The translations under genes and the position numbers were made by a program. The notes beneath the pieces are model-generated. The model was given only the letters and a program-made list of their open reading frames with translations. It was not told the DNA's origin and did no database searches. 64,000 nucleotides of DNA from Actinernus sp. WN-2022 (taxonomy: Eukaryota > Cnidaria > Anthozoa > Actiniaria > Actinernidae). Below, piece by piece: positions 33,201 through 41,215 of this stretch (position 1 is its first letter; the number at the start of each line of letters is the position of its first letter). The DNA lies in contig JAOWCC010000044.1 of assembly GCA_030867875.1 (NCBI GenBank), forward strand, positions 404,501-468,500, in the 5' to 3' direction.

Positions 33201-35781
33201 GTAAGAACAAATATCATATGTGAACTTGAACCCAGTAGGGTGACTTTTGCCGGATGCTATTTGATCGGACTTCTGTTCGGCACTCCGAATACGGTGCAAA
33301 CTGTTCAAAAACATGGCGTCGTCGTCATAAGCACGTGGTATGAGAGCAAATTTTTTTTTTCTTTCTCTCGAAATTAACTTAAACCACATAAAGTTTTATT
33401 CCTACATATAATGTTTACTTTAACCCCTATTTTAATATTCAGTTCGCTATTTCAATACATTTGTGATTCGTAATTTCTCTTCTTTCCGGTTCTTTGCAGA
33501 GTTCGATCAAAAATCATCTGGCAAAAGTCATCCTACTGGGTTTAAATTTACAAATGATCTTCGTTATTATCTTACCTTTAATTCTGTTGTCGGTTCTTGT
33601 AGAATTATTAGGTCAGCTTGCCGTAATTACAATTTTCTTCAGAGCGCTCTGACGAAGCGTGTCCGAATTACATGGGGACTGAGTAACCGCGCCAGGAATT
33701 CTTGCATACCAAACAAAATGGCGTCGAAAACTTCGAGGTGGTCTATTGCTGTAGAACATATGATGAAGAAGCAAACTGAATTATTAAATGTTAGTATTCT
33801 GTGTAATTTGAACTTTTACATTATTGTTCCCACGAACTACTGTAAAGCTCCGGTCAAACGAGCATGAGAGCACACGAGAGTTGAATGAGAGTTTTCAGTT
33901 CAACTCTCATCGACTATCATACAACTATCATCGACTATCGTACAACTATCATCGACTATCATCAACTATCATCGACTATCATACAACTATCATCGACTAT
34001 CATACAACTATCATCGACTATCATACAACTATCATCGACTATCATACAACTATCATCGACTATCATACGACTATCATACAACTCTCATACAACTCTCATC
34101 GACTATCATACAACTCTCATCGACTATCATACAACTATCATCGACTATCACAACTATCATCGACTATCATACAACTATCATCGACTATCATACAACTATC
34201 ATCGACTATCATACAACTCTCATCGACTATCATACAACTCTCATCGACTATCATACAACTCTCATCGACTATCATACAACTCTCATCGACTATCATACAA
34301 CTATCATCGACTATCATACAACTATCATCGACTATCATACAACTATCATACAACTCTTATCGACTAGCATGCAGAAGAAAACTCTCAACAACTTTCATGA
34401 AAATTTGAATAGGTTCAAATTCGATGAGAGCGCATGAGAGTCAAATGAGAGTGAGAGTTTGAACTCTTATCGCCTCTCATGCGCTCTGATACTCGTTTCA
34501 CCGTTTAGTTTGTAATTCGTAGTGTTTGTAATACATATCCCCGCATAGGGTGGTCCTGGCTAGATAACCCTAAGATTGTTGTCAGGACCTACCAACTCAG
34601 AAATGTATATAATTTTGTATTGTTTTATTATCTGCAACTCCTCCAACTTGAGTGAAATAAAGACTGTTGTTAGTGTAAGGGTAGTTTATCACCAGCGTTA
34701 GTCGCACGACGGATAACTTAGTGAATCTAGAAATATTAAACTGCTGTTGTTGTCGATGTTGGGCTTGTTGTAGTTTTATATGCAGTCGATAGAAGCTTTC
34801 AATCACTCTTATCCGCGGTAGTATGACAATAACTAAAAAATCGATCCCGTTTTTATTTTATTTTATTAAATTCTAGGCTTCCCTTAGCCATTCTGTGCAA
34901 TTAAAAATAAATATGGAGAGCGCGAACATAATTTTTCTTCGTATCGAAGTCGGGCGGAATTGCCAAAATCAGGCGATAATTTGTATGCCGTTAAAGAAAT
35001 GGCAATCAGATGCGTGACATCACTTGGTCTGCGCATTTATATTCGTCCCATAAATACTACAAAATAAGTGATTTTTTTTGGCCAGTTTTCAATTTAAATA
35101 TGACTTACTTTGAGAAACCTTGACGATGGCCATAATGTTTCTAATAGAATCTTTGCAGTCAGCCATATTTTTACTTTGGTGAATATAAATGTAGGACCTA
35201 ATGACGTCACGCATGTGATTAGCATATCTTTAACGGCATAAAAAAAGTCGCTTGATTTTGGCAATTATGTCTGAGTTCGATACGTAATAAAATTATGTTC
35301 GCGCTCTCCAAATTGATTTTTAATTGCACAAAATGGCTAAGGGAAGCCTATAATTTAATAAAATAAAATAAAAACGGGCTCGATTTTGTCATTTCATTGG
35401 CACTTCATTGACGTTAAATCGTAGTGAAGTTTATCAGTCTTCAAGACTGTCACAATATTTAATAAGGGTGCTCTTTACCTTTTGCTTTTAGGTCAGCCAA
35501 GCAGATCTATCAGGTCGATATTCCGCTGCAATTTCTGCTTCAAAACGTTTTCCAAGGAAGACAGCTACCTTATTCATTGCGATGAGCACAAACACCAGCG
35601 CGAGGGGGTGTCCCTGGGGTCGGTTTTCAACTGCACTATCTGTTGTATGCAGTTTACCAGCGAAGGCGATCTTCGCGATCACATGAACATTCACACTGGT
35701 ACTAAACCTTACAAGTGCTTGGTGTGCGGGAAAGAGTTCTGTATAGCGGTGCATTTACAGGAACACCTTAAACTACATTGA
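12638..35781 (+). CDS. 14-finger C2H2 zinc-finger protein, six exons
   Basis: Assembled coding exons: 12638-12863, 15380-15733, 18030-20180, 29544-29744, 32461-32712 and 35492-35781. They total 3474 nt (1157 residues plus stop), all joined in frame by GT-AG introns of phase 1. Fingers by Cys/His positions: ZF1-3 at residues 115-192, ZF4-6 at 200-274, ZF7-8 at 926-976, ZF9-11 at 984-1060, ZF12-14 at 1074-1157; the protein ends on the last zinc-binding His. Between the clusters lies a disordered stretch of about 640 residues, Ser-rich and ending in an acidic run. Linkers of TGEKP type suggest sequence-specific DNA binding in the nucleus. A transcription factor is inferred. I do not recognise an orthologue. 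ZF3-4 and ZF8-9 are near duplicates in both sequence and exon position. Confidence 0.85.
13117..13230. repeat. dispersed repeat ('aactcgtgga' family)
   Basis: The block ttaactcgtggatgcg...aacgagttattggga...gaaatcgtgtcact recurs near 21763 and, degraded, at 20450 and 62860. An inverted core (aactcgt/acgagtt) is present. Confidence 0.65.
13576..13960. mobile_element. TIR element in intron 1
   Basis: The left arm ctacgaaccacacagcgg...caaacgtctgcgc is inverted at 13917-13960 (gcgcagacgtttga...cgctgtgtg). Further inner matches (aacatattacaacaac / gttgttgttg) exist. About 385 bp, no gene; overlapping small ORFs are due to the element. Confidence 0.75.
14460..15265. repeat. dispersed repeat split by a TTAA element
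   Basis: Flanks 14560-14689 and 15142-15265 match a continuous copy at about 40985-41215 (ctttaggcg...tatgactg, ctctaaagttt, gaatttcgcg, gggagcactcaagtgga). In that copy the two flanks are adjacent, which defines the insertion between them. Function unknown. Confidence 0.7.
14690..15141. mobile_element. TIR element with TTAA target duplication
   Basis: Termini gtaacagtccgcgcaaga and the inverted copy ending ggaccattac are flanked by TTAA at 14686-14689 and 15142-15145. The empty site is visible in the related repeat near 41110. TTAA duplication is typical of the piggyBac superfamily; no transposase is present (452 bp). Confidence 0.8.
15380..15733 (+). CDS. zinc-finger gene exon 2 (ZF1-3)
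   Basis: The acceptor is ttttttacag and the donor acacag|gtatat; phase 1 at both ends. Encodes residues 76-194. ZF1 (C115, C118, H131, H136) has a long His spacing, ZF2 is C144-H164 and ZF3 C172-H192. The segment SGEKPYEC is a canonical linker. The exon ends exactly in the TG|E linker after ZF3. Its last finger helix (SSHLKDH) resembles ZF8 in exon 4 (RSHLRDH). Confidence 0.9.
16100..16175. repeat. dispersed repeat in intron 2
   Basis: gggccataaaggaaagggg...ccataacttacggta matches 11954-11998. Function unknown. Confidence 0.5.
16800..17961 (+). pseudogene. 5'-truncated LINE reverse transcriptase
   Basis: The first frame (to about 17180) has the RT block GVPQGSILGPMLFVLFINDL, followed by a degenerate catalytic motif (YVYD in place of YADD). 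A frameshift near 17180 continues in another frame with EEKDLGVIVTSNLSW and LVKSQLFYD. A third segment at 17551-17770 has FVGHGRTRLS and CYFNGIVKLWN. The 3' end has an AATAAA-like signal and an A run at about 17943-17961, 68 bp before exon 3. At least two frameshifts and loss of the active-site motif make it dead. Clade is not assigned beyond non-LTR. Confidence 0.85.
18030..20180 (+). CDS. zinc-finger gene exon 3 (ZF4-6, disordered)
   Basis: The acceptor is tgtctttcag and the donor gtagag|gtgagt; phase 1 at both ends. Encodes residues 195-911. ZF4 (C200-H220), ZF5 (C228-H249) and ZF6 (C254-H274) come first. About 640 residues of low-complexity, Ser/Arg/Glu-rich sequence without domains follow, ending in an acidic run (DYEEEEEDEDRD). 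Reading through the donor meets a stop at 20189-20191, so intron retention would give a six-finger protein. At 2.15 kb it is much longer than the other exons. Confidence 0.9.
20181..23387. other. intron 3, first part; no gene
   Basis: No exon recognised. Copies of the aactcgtgga repeat lie at 20448-20475 and 21763-21842, and poly-C at 21606-21621. The remaining ORFs are short and unlike any family. Confidence 0.5.
23388..23557. mobile_element. TIR element, family also at 49322 and 58262
   Basis: Inverted ends atagacctagtcagcttg and caagctgactacgtctat. The inner block gtatcccaagaggaaatg...aaaacaaagcactgaat recurs in inverted form at 49380-49442 and in direct form at 58372-58450. Confidence 0.75.
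23850..24490. repeat. 128-143 bp tandem repeat with CRE and E-box
   Basis: About five imperfect units; the block ggtattgggt recurs near 23933, 24061, 24189, 24332 and 24404. Each full unit ends in gtcgtaacgatgacgtcat followed by cggtcacgtga, i.e. a perfect TGACGTCA palindrome next to CACGTG. A dispersed copy lies at about 27845-27956. Confidence 0.85.
24634..24826. mobile_element. MITE with about 10-bp target duplication
   Basis: Termini ggcaggtttaaagtacagg are inverted at both ends; the flanking direct repeat gatatgaaag lies at 24624-24633 and 24827-24836. The interior contains tagggttaggt-type and ctaggtgag blocks related to 50290-50420. A TSD of 8-10 bp would suit hAT or Mutator-type transposition. 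Confidence 0.85.
25292..26956. mobile_element. 1.7-kb TIR element in intron 3
   Basis: Ends tatataggcctattcctgg...cctaaagtcgct (left) and the inverted agcgactttagg...taggcctatata (right, 26925-26956). Subterminal repeats of aagtcgcctta type occur near both ends. A second element is nested at 25945-26515. No transposase recognised. Confidence 0.65.
25945..26515 (+). mobile_element. foldback element, copy A (inverted to 27237)
   Basis: Starts aaagtgcccctacgatcaaa and is itself an imperfect palindrome (gccattactggaagc...caaagg and cttaacgctcgcc arms about a central loop). The same sequence lies inverted at 27237-27797. The right end of this copy diverges after about 26515. Confidence 0.8.
27237..27797 (-). 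mobile_element. foldback element, copy B
   Basis: Inverted full copy of 25945-26515; shared blocks include ggtaataatatatgaact, caaagggaacggc and ttttagtagaaatat. The outer end aaagtgccactacgacgaaa resembles the other terminus, consistent with TIRs. Confidence 0.8.
27845..27956. repeat. single dispersed unit of the CRE/E-box repeat
   Basis: Contains ggtattgggt and gatgacgtcatcggtcacgtga as in 23850-24490, separated from that array by 3.4 kb. Confidence 0.7.
28835..29165 (-). pseudogene. LINE reverse-transcriptase C-terminal fragment
   Basis: On the minus strand, LEILHCRAARVISNL is followed, after a one-base shift near 29095, by an open stretch with IFTIYNELTPPSLSH and HRDAILWNTLAENID, ending at a stop at 28837-28835. 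These are the RAARxI and IWNxLP-type blocks at the 3' end of non-LTR ORF2. About 4 in-frame changes would be expected for a long-dead copy; only one frameshift is visible in the part read. RT core absent. Confidence 0.75.
29400..29455 (-). repeat. tRNA-like SINE head remnant
   Basis: The complement reads gcgggaggtagttggttcaattcctgactc, a B-box-like segment in the usual SINE context. Only the head is visible; it lies 90 bp before exon 4. Confidence 0.4.
29544..29744 (+). CDS. zinc-finger gene exon 4 (ZF7-8)
   Basis: The acceptor is tcctattccag and the donor cacacag|gtgaga; phase 1 at both ends. Encodes residues 911-978. ZF7 (C926-H946) and ZF8 (C956-H976) follow a short polar leader. ZF8 closely resembles ZF3, and the exon breaks at the same HTG|E linker, matching exon 2. 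Confidence 0.9.
30068..30275 (-). mobile_element. SINE family B, copy 2
   Basis: Same body and head as 10240-10475, with a degraded A box (taaccactgacctaacc on the plus strand). It faces copy 3 about 50 bp away. Confidence 0.85.
30325..30480 (+). mobile_element. SINE family B, copy 3 (opposite orientation)
   Basis: Head cggttagctcagttaag, then gggaggtcgcggattcaaac, body ggttagaccttcacg...gataaggacgtt. A short internal deletion removes the end of the head. With copy 2 it forms an inverted pair within one intron. Confidence 0.85.
30715..32060. repeat. 58-bp minisatellite, about 22 copies
   Basis: The unit contains ctattgatctaaccctag, tgctgaattactgtcc and ttactgtcctactacatt. Spacing of 58 bp is exact over most of the array. 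Point variants (gcccttac/gtccttac; acattatt/acgttatt/acatcatt) are clustered in blocks. Located in intron 4. Confidence 0.97.
32109..32253. mobile_element. palindromic MITE
   Basis: Ends ccctcggatacccagggg and cccctgggtatctgagg are inverted, followed by cagttag/ctaactg. The loop is G-rich then C-rich. Confidence 0.8.
32461..32712 (+). CDS. zinc-finger gene exon 5 (ZF9-11)
   Basis: The acceptor is aatattcgtag and the donor catgcag|gtacga; phase 1 at both ends. Encodes residues 978-1062: ZF9 (C984-H1004), ZF10 (C1012-H1032) and ZF11 (C1040-H1060). The ZF9 recognition helix (FKQSSDLKKH) is identical to that of ZF4 in exon 3. Confidence 0.9.
33017..33755. mobile_element. foldback element with about 240-bp arms
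   Basis: Left arm 33017-33260 and right arm 33500-33755 are inverted copies (atagaccacctcgaag end; gcgctctgaagaaaattg and ttctacaagaaccgac inner blocks). The arms contain overlapping ORFs that are mirror products. The loop is about 240 bp. Confidence 0.85.
33846..34508. mobile_element. TIR element carrying a 21-bp minisatellite
   Basis: Left end ccggtcaaacgagcatgag and the inverted right end (about 34480-34508, matching cggtgaaacgagtatcag). Subterminal gagagttgaatgagag-type blocks occur at both ends. The interior is almost entirely the tandem array. Confidence 0.7.
33895..34372. repeat. 21-bp minisatellite, about 22 copies
   Basis: Unit catcgactatcatacaacta, with ctatca/ctctca variants and a few short units. 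The period is a multiple of three, so long frames stay open on both strands; they are not genes. Confidence 0.95.
34839..35386. mobile_element. 550-bp foldback element before exon 6
   Basis: Long inverted arms: aaaatcgatcccgttttt at the left, aaaaacgggctcgatttt at the right, then ggcttcccttagccatt / ggctaagggaagcc and gagagcgcgaacataat / attatgttcgcgctctc. It ends about 105 bp before the exon 6 acceptor. Confidence 0.9.
35492..35781 (+). CDS. zinc-finger gene exon 6 (ZF12-14, stop)
   Basis: The acceptor is tttgcttttag, entered in phase 1; stop TGA at 35779-35781. Encodes residues 1062-1157. ZF12 (C1074, C1077, H1090, H1094), ZF13 (C1109, C1112, H1125, H1129) and ZF14 (C1137, C1140, H1153, H1157). 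The canonical TGTKP linker precedes ZF14. The last residue is the fourth zinc ligand. No clear AATAAA was seen close downstream. Confidence 0.9.
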
Positions 35782-35864
35782 TAGACTTCTAGCGCCACAA
35801 CGTGGCTAAAATATTAGCCAGTTTGGTTATCAAATCAGGCGTTCATTCGCACTACCAATCTGGG

Positions 35865-36082
35865 TCCAGTTGTTCAAATCCACGATTAACGCTAACCGTT
35901 AAATTGTACTAGTAATCGATGATAAGTTTCTGTTGGTCGAAGTACGATTAACCTACGATTAACCCACAGCGCTTTTTAACTCACCGGTTTACGTAACTAC
36001 CCCATGCATGGTTAAGAAATTTAATCTTGGATTAGGCCCTAATCTTGGTTTACTTTAATCGGGGTTTTGAACAACCAGGGCC
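35865..36082. mobile_element. MITE with 'gttgttcaaa' ends, copy 1
   Basis: Left end ccagttgttcaaatcc and inverted right end ttttgaacaaccagg; inner gattaac / ggttaa-type blocks also pair. Same termini as the neighbouring element. Confidence 0.7.
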
Positions 36083-36199
36083 GGGTTGTTCAAAGCCCGA
36101 TTAGTGCTAATCCAGGGTTAATTTCCATGACAACCAATAGGTTCTGTGCAGAGTTAATCCAGGATTAACACTAATCGGGCTTTGAACAACCTGGCCCAG
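36079..36199. mobile_element. MITE with 'gttgttcaaa' ends, copy 2
   Basis: Near-perfect palindrome: ggccgggttgttcaaagc and gctttgaacaacctggcc, with gattagtgctaatcc arms. It directly abuts copy 1. Confidence 0.85.
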
Positions 36200-36319
36200 G
36201 TCATGATTGTCATAGTTTCGCCAGAGAAATGCCAAGAACAAGACAACAAAGCTCAAACTAGCATACTTTGAATGTTTATTAACGGTAAGACCAGATCACC
36301 TGTTGTGTATAAACCTTTA

Positions 36320-36446
36320 CCGCATTCCGCTTCAGTGCCCACAAACGATTGCACTAAGTCGAGATGGGAGTAGATATTTTCATACATTTACTGTATTTTT
36401 GTCTACTCCAATCTCGACTTAGTGCCATTGTTCGATCGAATGCGGG
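36320..36446. mobile_element. short palindromic MITE
   Basis: Arms gcactaagtcgagat and atctcgacttagtgc, extended outward by ccgcattc / gaatgcgg. Confidence 0.7.
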
Positions 36447-36463
36447 AAATGTCTATAAGTAAT

Positions 36464-36604
36464 ATATACAACACTGTCAGCCGTGTTGTATCACATATCC
36501 AAACACTGAGAACTGAACTTGAAAAACGACGCGAAGCGGAGTTTTTTAAACTCAGTTCGAGGTGTTTGGATATGTGATACAACACGGCTGACAGTGTTGT
36601 ATAT
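36464..36604. mobile_element. 141-bp near-perfect palindrome
   Basis: Ends atatacaacactgtcagc and gctgacagtgttgtatat are inverted; ccgtgttgtatcacatatc continues the stem. The loop contains ggagttttttaaactc-type sequence. Confidence 0.9.
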
Positions 36605-36855
36605 GGCTTCTCCAACGAATTTACCATTGAAGAGAAAACGGAGAAGAAAGTTTGGATAATTTATGCTTCATCACATCCAAACTCCTTCACGCTTGTGATT
36701 TTCTTTGTAATATTCTCATTAATTATTCATGAGTTTGAGAACTGGTAATATAGGATTCCTTGTTCATCTGTAATATGCAAAGAAGTTCTAGTTCTGAGTC
36801 TTGATTGGTCGCCTTCGCAATCAAATGAACCAATCAAGTACATAAAATGTCTTAA

Positions 36856-37059
36856 GCCAACGATACACGGTTCAAAATTTGTTGCCAGCATCGTTCACAT
36901 TTGTTGGCAACACATGTTGAATCGTGTATCACACCATGTTGAATGTTGAAAGAAGCGAGTCAACATGTTGAATGATGTTGCAACTTGTTGAATGGAATAG
37001 AGCATGTCTCTATTTCCTGCACCATGTTGGCAACAAATGTTGAACCGTGTATGATCGGC
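36856..37059. mobile_element. TIR element, probable TTAA site
   Basis: Termini gccaacgatacacggttc and gaaccgtgtatgatcggc are inverted. The flanks are TTAA (left) and TTTA (right), compatible with one mutated TTAA duplication. The interior is rich in tgttgaa/tgttgcaa motifs. Confidence 0.75.
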
Positions 37060-37499
37060 TTTAGACTCATTTGCAAGTATTGACAATTTTCATTAAGTCT
37101 CCTCGGTTTTCATTAAAACGAGATTATACAATAGGGAACGTACACATGCAACTAGTTTGTTGAAGTGAAGAATATAATAGACCAAGAAAACTAGGAGGTT
37201 TTATGTTAAGCATCAGAGACAAGAGTGAATTATCTGTGTATGGCTATCGTACATAGCCACTTGTTATCGTGAATTGACCACCCTGTAAATCAACGGGATA
37301 TTGGTACCGAAAAGTACACCAGTCACGTATATGTAAATAGAATAATGGTAATTTATGCCCTAAATGATTAGCTGTAATCATGATTCAGATCGAGGGGCGA
37401 CGTATACAAAGAAATTATATAGTATATTCGATAGCTTTTTATTTTGTAACTATTCGTACTTGTACTAATGTATTAAAATAATTTTGTCATTGTTAATTA
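37060..37499. other. non-coding, no gene seen
   Basis: No supported feature. Confidence 0.5.
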
Positions 37500-38885
37500 T
37501 TTTATTAATTAGAGCGGTTTTCGATTGAGTATCGTAAAACCAATTAGTAATTACAGAGCCAATAACGGGAGCAATTAAAAACACAATGAACTAATCACGA
37601 ACTGAAGTAATTCGTGATTGGTTTGACCAGTTTTGAACCATCACGAGGAAAAGTAAACGAAATTGTGGATAACTCTCGCTAAAACGAAATGGACCTTAAT
37701 TCACACGGCAGCCATGTTTAATCCCAGGAGTATAACAACCTTTGTGTTATGGAGTAGTTTTAGTGTGTATTTGTATGGATTTATAAGCAACGTATACGCG
37801 TAAGTGTACTGTTGCTGCTATCAAAGGATCTAGTTGTGGTTTCCGTAGAAGTCAAAAATATCTTTGATTGAAAGGATTTTTATTAATATCTTAAAGTAGA
37901 AATGGATAGTGTTTCTGAATTAGAAACCTATGGGAGGTACCGGGATCGATACCGGATTCTTCACCAAATGTTACGGGAATAATTTTAAACCACGCTTGGC
38001 GTACGGGAGGTAGCAGGACTCTCTACTTCAAGTCAATCTTTCTTTTATTGCTGCTATAGAACCGTACTACAAAACTTTACCTCTATAAGTATGCCTTTTT
38101 CAGGCGCACGCTTTGACGACCAACTTTCGTAACAGCATTTTAGAAACTGAAAATCCATAATTGTTCTGTCTTTGTTTTAATAGAACCAAATGACAGAAGT
38201 ACGAATGGCTGTCAAACGTCCAGGTTTAAAGTTTCGATCCAGTGGTTTCAGTGTGGTTTTCTGGCTAGAGCTTAAAACGTTTCGTATTTCTCGTTGCTAA
38301 TTCGAAACTTAAATCTTAAGCCGAATAAGCCTATCTAATTAACACTGGTATATTGATATATTGGTAAATTACACTGAGATATTATAAAGAACTTCTAGTG
38401 ACTGGCCAGGTCGACTCAAAGCTCCTTTTAACAACAATGTTAACCGTGCAACCACTAATTCAGAAACACTATCCATTTCTACTTTAAGATATTAATAAAA
38501 ATCCTTTCAATCAAAGATATTCTTGACTTCTACGGAAACCACAACTAGATCCTTTGATAGCAGCAACCGTACACTTACGCGTATACTTTGCTTATAAATC
38601 CATACAAATACACACTAAAACTAATTCAATAATTGTGCTCCATAACATTTGTTTTGCACACGTGAACTCGTTCTGAAATTGCTCAGTACGAGGCTACACG
38701 TGGGAAATCTATAGTTTCAAGCCAACATGGCCGCCGTGTGACAAAATCCCATTGATTGCGTGACATTGATTGCGTGACATTGATTAGTTGCTAATTGCAA
38801 AATAGTTTTCTCAGCCAATAGAAAAGCTAAGCAAATGCAAAACACTCAATCCAAAGCCGCTCTATTGCGGATTAATGAAATCATT
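37500..38885. mobile_element. 1.4-kb foldback element, arms over 200 bp
   Basis: Outer ends tagagcggttttcgattg and caatccaaagccgctcta are inverted. The inner arms 37700-37925 and 38446-38690 are nearly identical inverted copies (actatccatttctactttaa; cctttgatagcagcaac). No coding region recognised between them. Confidence 0.85.
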
Positions 38886-39189
38886 AATGATTTTTACCTA
38901 TATTTTTTATCGTTATATCTGGACTAGCAAATGGCATTTTAGTTAATTCCAAACATTCATCTTTCCCATCACATTCAGCTTTCACCCTGATAACATTTTA
39001 GGTTAACTGTCCAGCGTATGGAAATACGAATAATAAAAGATCTTGTTCCGCATACTTTCAAACTGTTATTCATTTAAATAGTCGAGGTATACTATAGTCT
39101 ATAATTATGGTTTCTTTTCATGTGTTAGTTATTGTATTCATTGTCTAAGGGTTAGAGACAGACGTGCGTGTTTTATTTACAATTATAAT

Positions 39190-40299
39190 ATCGATAAGAT
39201 AGTAATAATAATAATAATAATAATCTAAACTTATATAGCGCACTTTTCTTAAATTCAAAGGCGCTTCACAAAGAATTACAAACTAAAAAATAGTTAAATA
39301 TGAGAAGAAACTAAATATTATAAAAACCAAGCAACTAAGTTAAATATGATTTAGACTAAACATGTTCGAAAACTAGATATCATAGGCCTGTTGAAACAAA
39401 AATGTCTTAAGACGAGATTTAAAAGTGTTCAATGATGGTGAGAGTTTAATGTTATCTGGTAAAGTGTTCCACAGCCTGGGCGCTGCCACAGAGAAAGCTC
39501 TATCGCCATATGTTTTTGTTGTTTTACCACTGGGAATTTTTAGAAGAAATTTGCTTTTGGAACGTAGGTGTCTGGTGGGCACATATTTTTCTAACAAGTT
39601 GCTAAGATAAATCGGTGCAAGCGCGTTGAGTGCCTTAAAAGTAAGTAGCAAGATTTTAAACATAATGCGTTGAGTTACAGGAAGCCAATGAAGTTCTACG
39701 AGTATATGAGTTACATGATCGAATTTTCTCTTACGCATGATCAATCGGCAGCACAGTTGTGAACTAATTGAAGTTTCTGAACAAGAGTTTGCGGAAGGCC
39801 ATAAAGGAGAGAATTACAATGATCAAGCTTACAAGTAATAAATGCATGTACTAGCGTCTTGGTATTCTCAGCAGATAAGTAGTTCCTAATACGTGCAATG
39901 TTACGAATGTGAAAGAATGAAGCCTTACAAATAGAAGCCACTTGGGATTCCAAATTCAAAGAATCATCAAATACTACGCCGATATTGCGAGCAGACTTAG
40001 AAGAAATAATAAGATCATTGCCTATATTAAGTGGCGGAAGTTGGATTTTAGGTCGAAACTGAGATCCTATTATTAGTAGTTCAGTTTTATCAGTGTTCAG
40101 TTTTAAATTATTCAAAGACATCCAGGTGGTAATGTCATTGATACAAGCTTCGATCTTGGCTGCAACTAAAGATTCCGGTGCTTCAGAGTCAAATGAGAGG
40201 TAAATTTGAGTGTCGTCTGCGTAGAAATGGCACATCGTATCATGGCTTCTAATGAGGTCACCCAAAGGAGAAGTGTACATAAGATAAAGTACCCATATA
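39190..40299 (-). pseudogene. 5'-truncated CR1/L2-like LINE
   Basis: Read on the minus strand from about 40299, the frame contains the RT active-site block [10 protein letters not shown], then SLNNLKLNTDKTELL, SARNIGVVFDD and [18 protein letters not shown] frameshift near 39740 moves to the frame 39744-39373 with FDHVTHILVELHWLPV, FKALNALAPIYLSNLL and APRLWNTLPD. The 3' end is a non-coding stretch and an (ATT)n tail at about 39205-39225, as in CR1-type elements. It is closely related to the copy at 44636-46079. Sequence 5' of the YADD block is missing. Confidence 0.88.
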
Positions 40300-40377
40300 G
40301 CAGATGAACAGGTGCTGACTTTTCTCCTCGGATACACACATACGCGCGCTCTGATTGGCTAAAAAGCCATGTTTTAT

Positions 40378-40480
40378 ACTATCATAAAACACTCTGGTCA
40401 TTTGAGAACACTCGAGAAATGTTGAAAGCACGCGCCTTCGGCTTGCGCTTTAACATTCTCTCATGTTCTCAAATGCCTAT
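40378..40480. mobile_element. palindromic repeat beside the LINE
   Basis: Arms catttgagaacactcgag...tgttgaaagc and gctttaacattctctcatgttctcaaatg flank a GC-rich loop. Confidence 0.65.
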
Positions 40481-40564
40481 CGTGTTTATGAGCTGGCGTA
40501 CGATAAACGAATTATGTGGCCGAATGCAGTATGAAGAAATTTTGAGTTCATCATGCCGACCCAT

Positions 40565-40716
40565 AGCCTGCGAAAACAGCCGAATATTTACGCTCGCCCA
40601 ACGCCGGAGCTCCCCCAAAGGAACGTCTGCAACTCGAGGCCAAAGATTCCATACGCAGACGTTTCTTTGGGGGAGCCCGTTGGGTGAGCGTAAAGATTCG
40701 GCTGTTTCCGCAGGCT
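40565..40716. mobile_element. 152-bp palindromic MITE, probable TA site
   Basis: Ends tagcctgcgaaaacagcc and ggctgtttccgcaggcta are inverted. gctcccccaaaggaacgtct and its complement lie nearer the loop. TA lies at each outer boundary. Confidence 0.85.
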
Positions 40717-40812
40717 AACCGAGGAGTCAGCGCATGTCTGTATTGGTCAATAAAACACAAACATAGAGACACGTCTTAAACCTGAAGAAGTTCCAGTACA
40801 AAATGTGGAAAA

Positions 40813-40990
40813 TAAAATGTGAGCCGGGGTGGCGCAGTGGTTAAGCCGCCTCTGTGGCCCAGGTTCGATTCATGGACGCAGTGCCATATGTGAGTTGAGT
40901 TTGTTGATATCTCGCCCTTGCTCCGAGGGTCTCCGGTTTTCCTCCCTCCACAAAAAACAACACCCTATGGTTGTTTCAGGTCCCGTTAGA
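40813..40990 (+). mobile_element. tRNA-derived SINE, family C, copy 1
   Basis: A box tggcgcagtggttaag and B box ggttcgattc, followed by the body gagttgagtttgttgatat, ctcgcccttgctccgag and ggttgtttcaggtcccgtt shared with 42534-42750. The A-to-B distance is shortened. Confidence 0.9.
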
Positions 40991-41215
40991 AATTTTAAAA
41001 TCAAACAAGCATCTAAAAGAGAACATAAGTAAGATAGCTGTTTATTAAATACTTTAGGCGATCTTTCATGACTGTTTATGAACAGTGTAGCCCTTACTCT
41101 GAAGTTGAACATTTATCTGGTAGATCTGAATTTCGCGCGATAAGCAATCAGAAGGGAGCACTCGAGTGGAGCATCGCATACAAAGGCCTGACTACTGAAG
41201 GTGTCAGTGTCCTGG
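40991..41215. repeat. dispersed repeat (uninterrupted copy)
   Basis: Matches the two flanks of the TTAA element at 14690-15141 as one continuous stretch, which gives the empty site. Confidence 0.65.

Noticed and set aside
33463..33867. 134-codon ORF with similarity to the ORF at 33075-33389
   Set aside because: The similarity is due to the inverted arms of one foldback element, not to paralogous genes.
33824..34408. 194- and 160-codon Tyr/His/Ser-rich ORFs
   Set aside because: Made of the 21-bp minisatellite, with overlapping frames on both strands.
36403..36627. 74-codon minus-strand ORF
   Set aside because: Covers a near-perfect palindrome, so the peptide is a mirror product.
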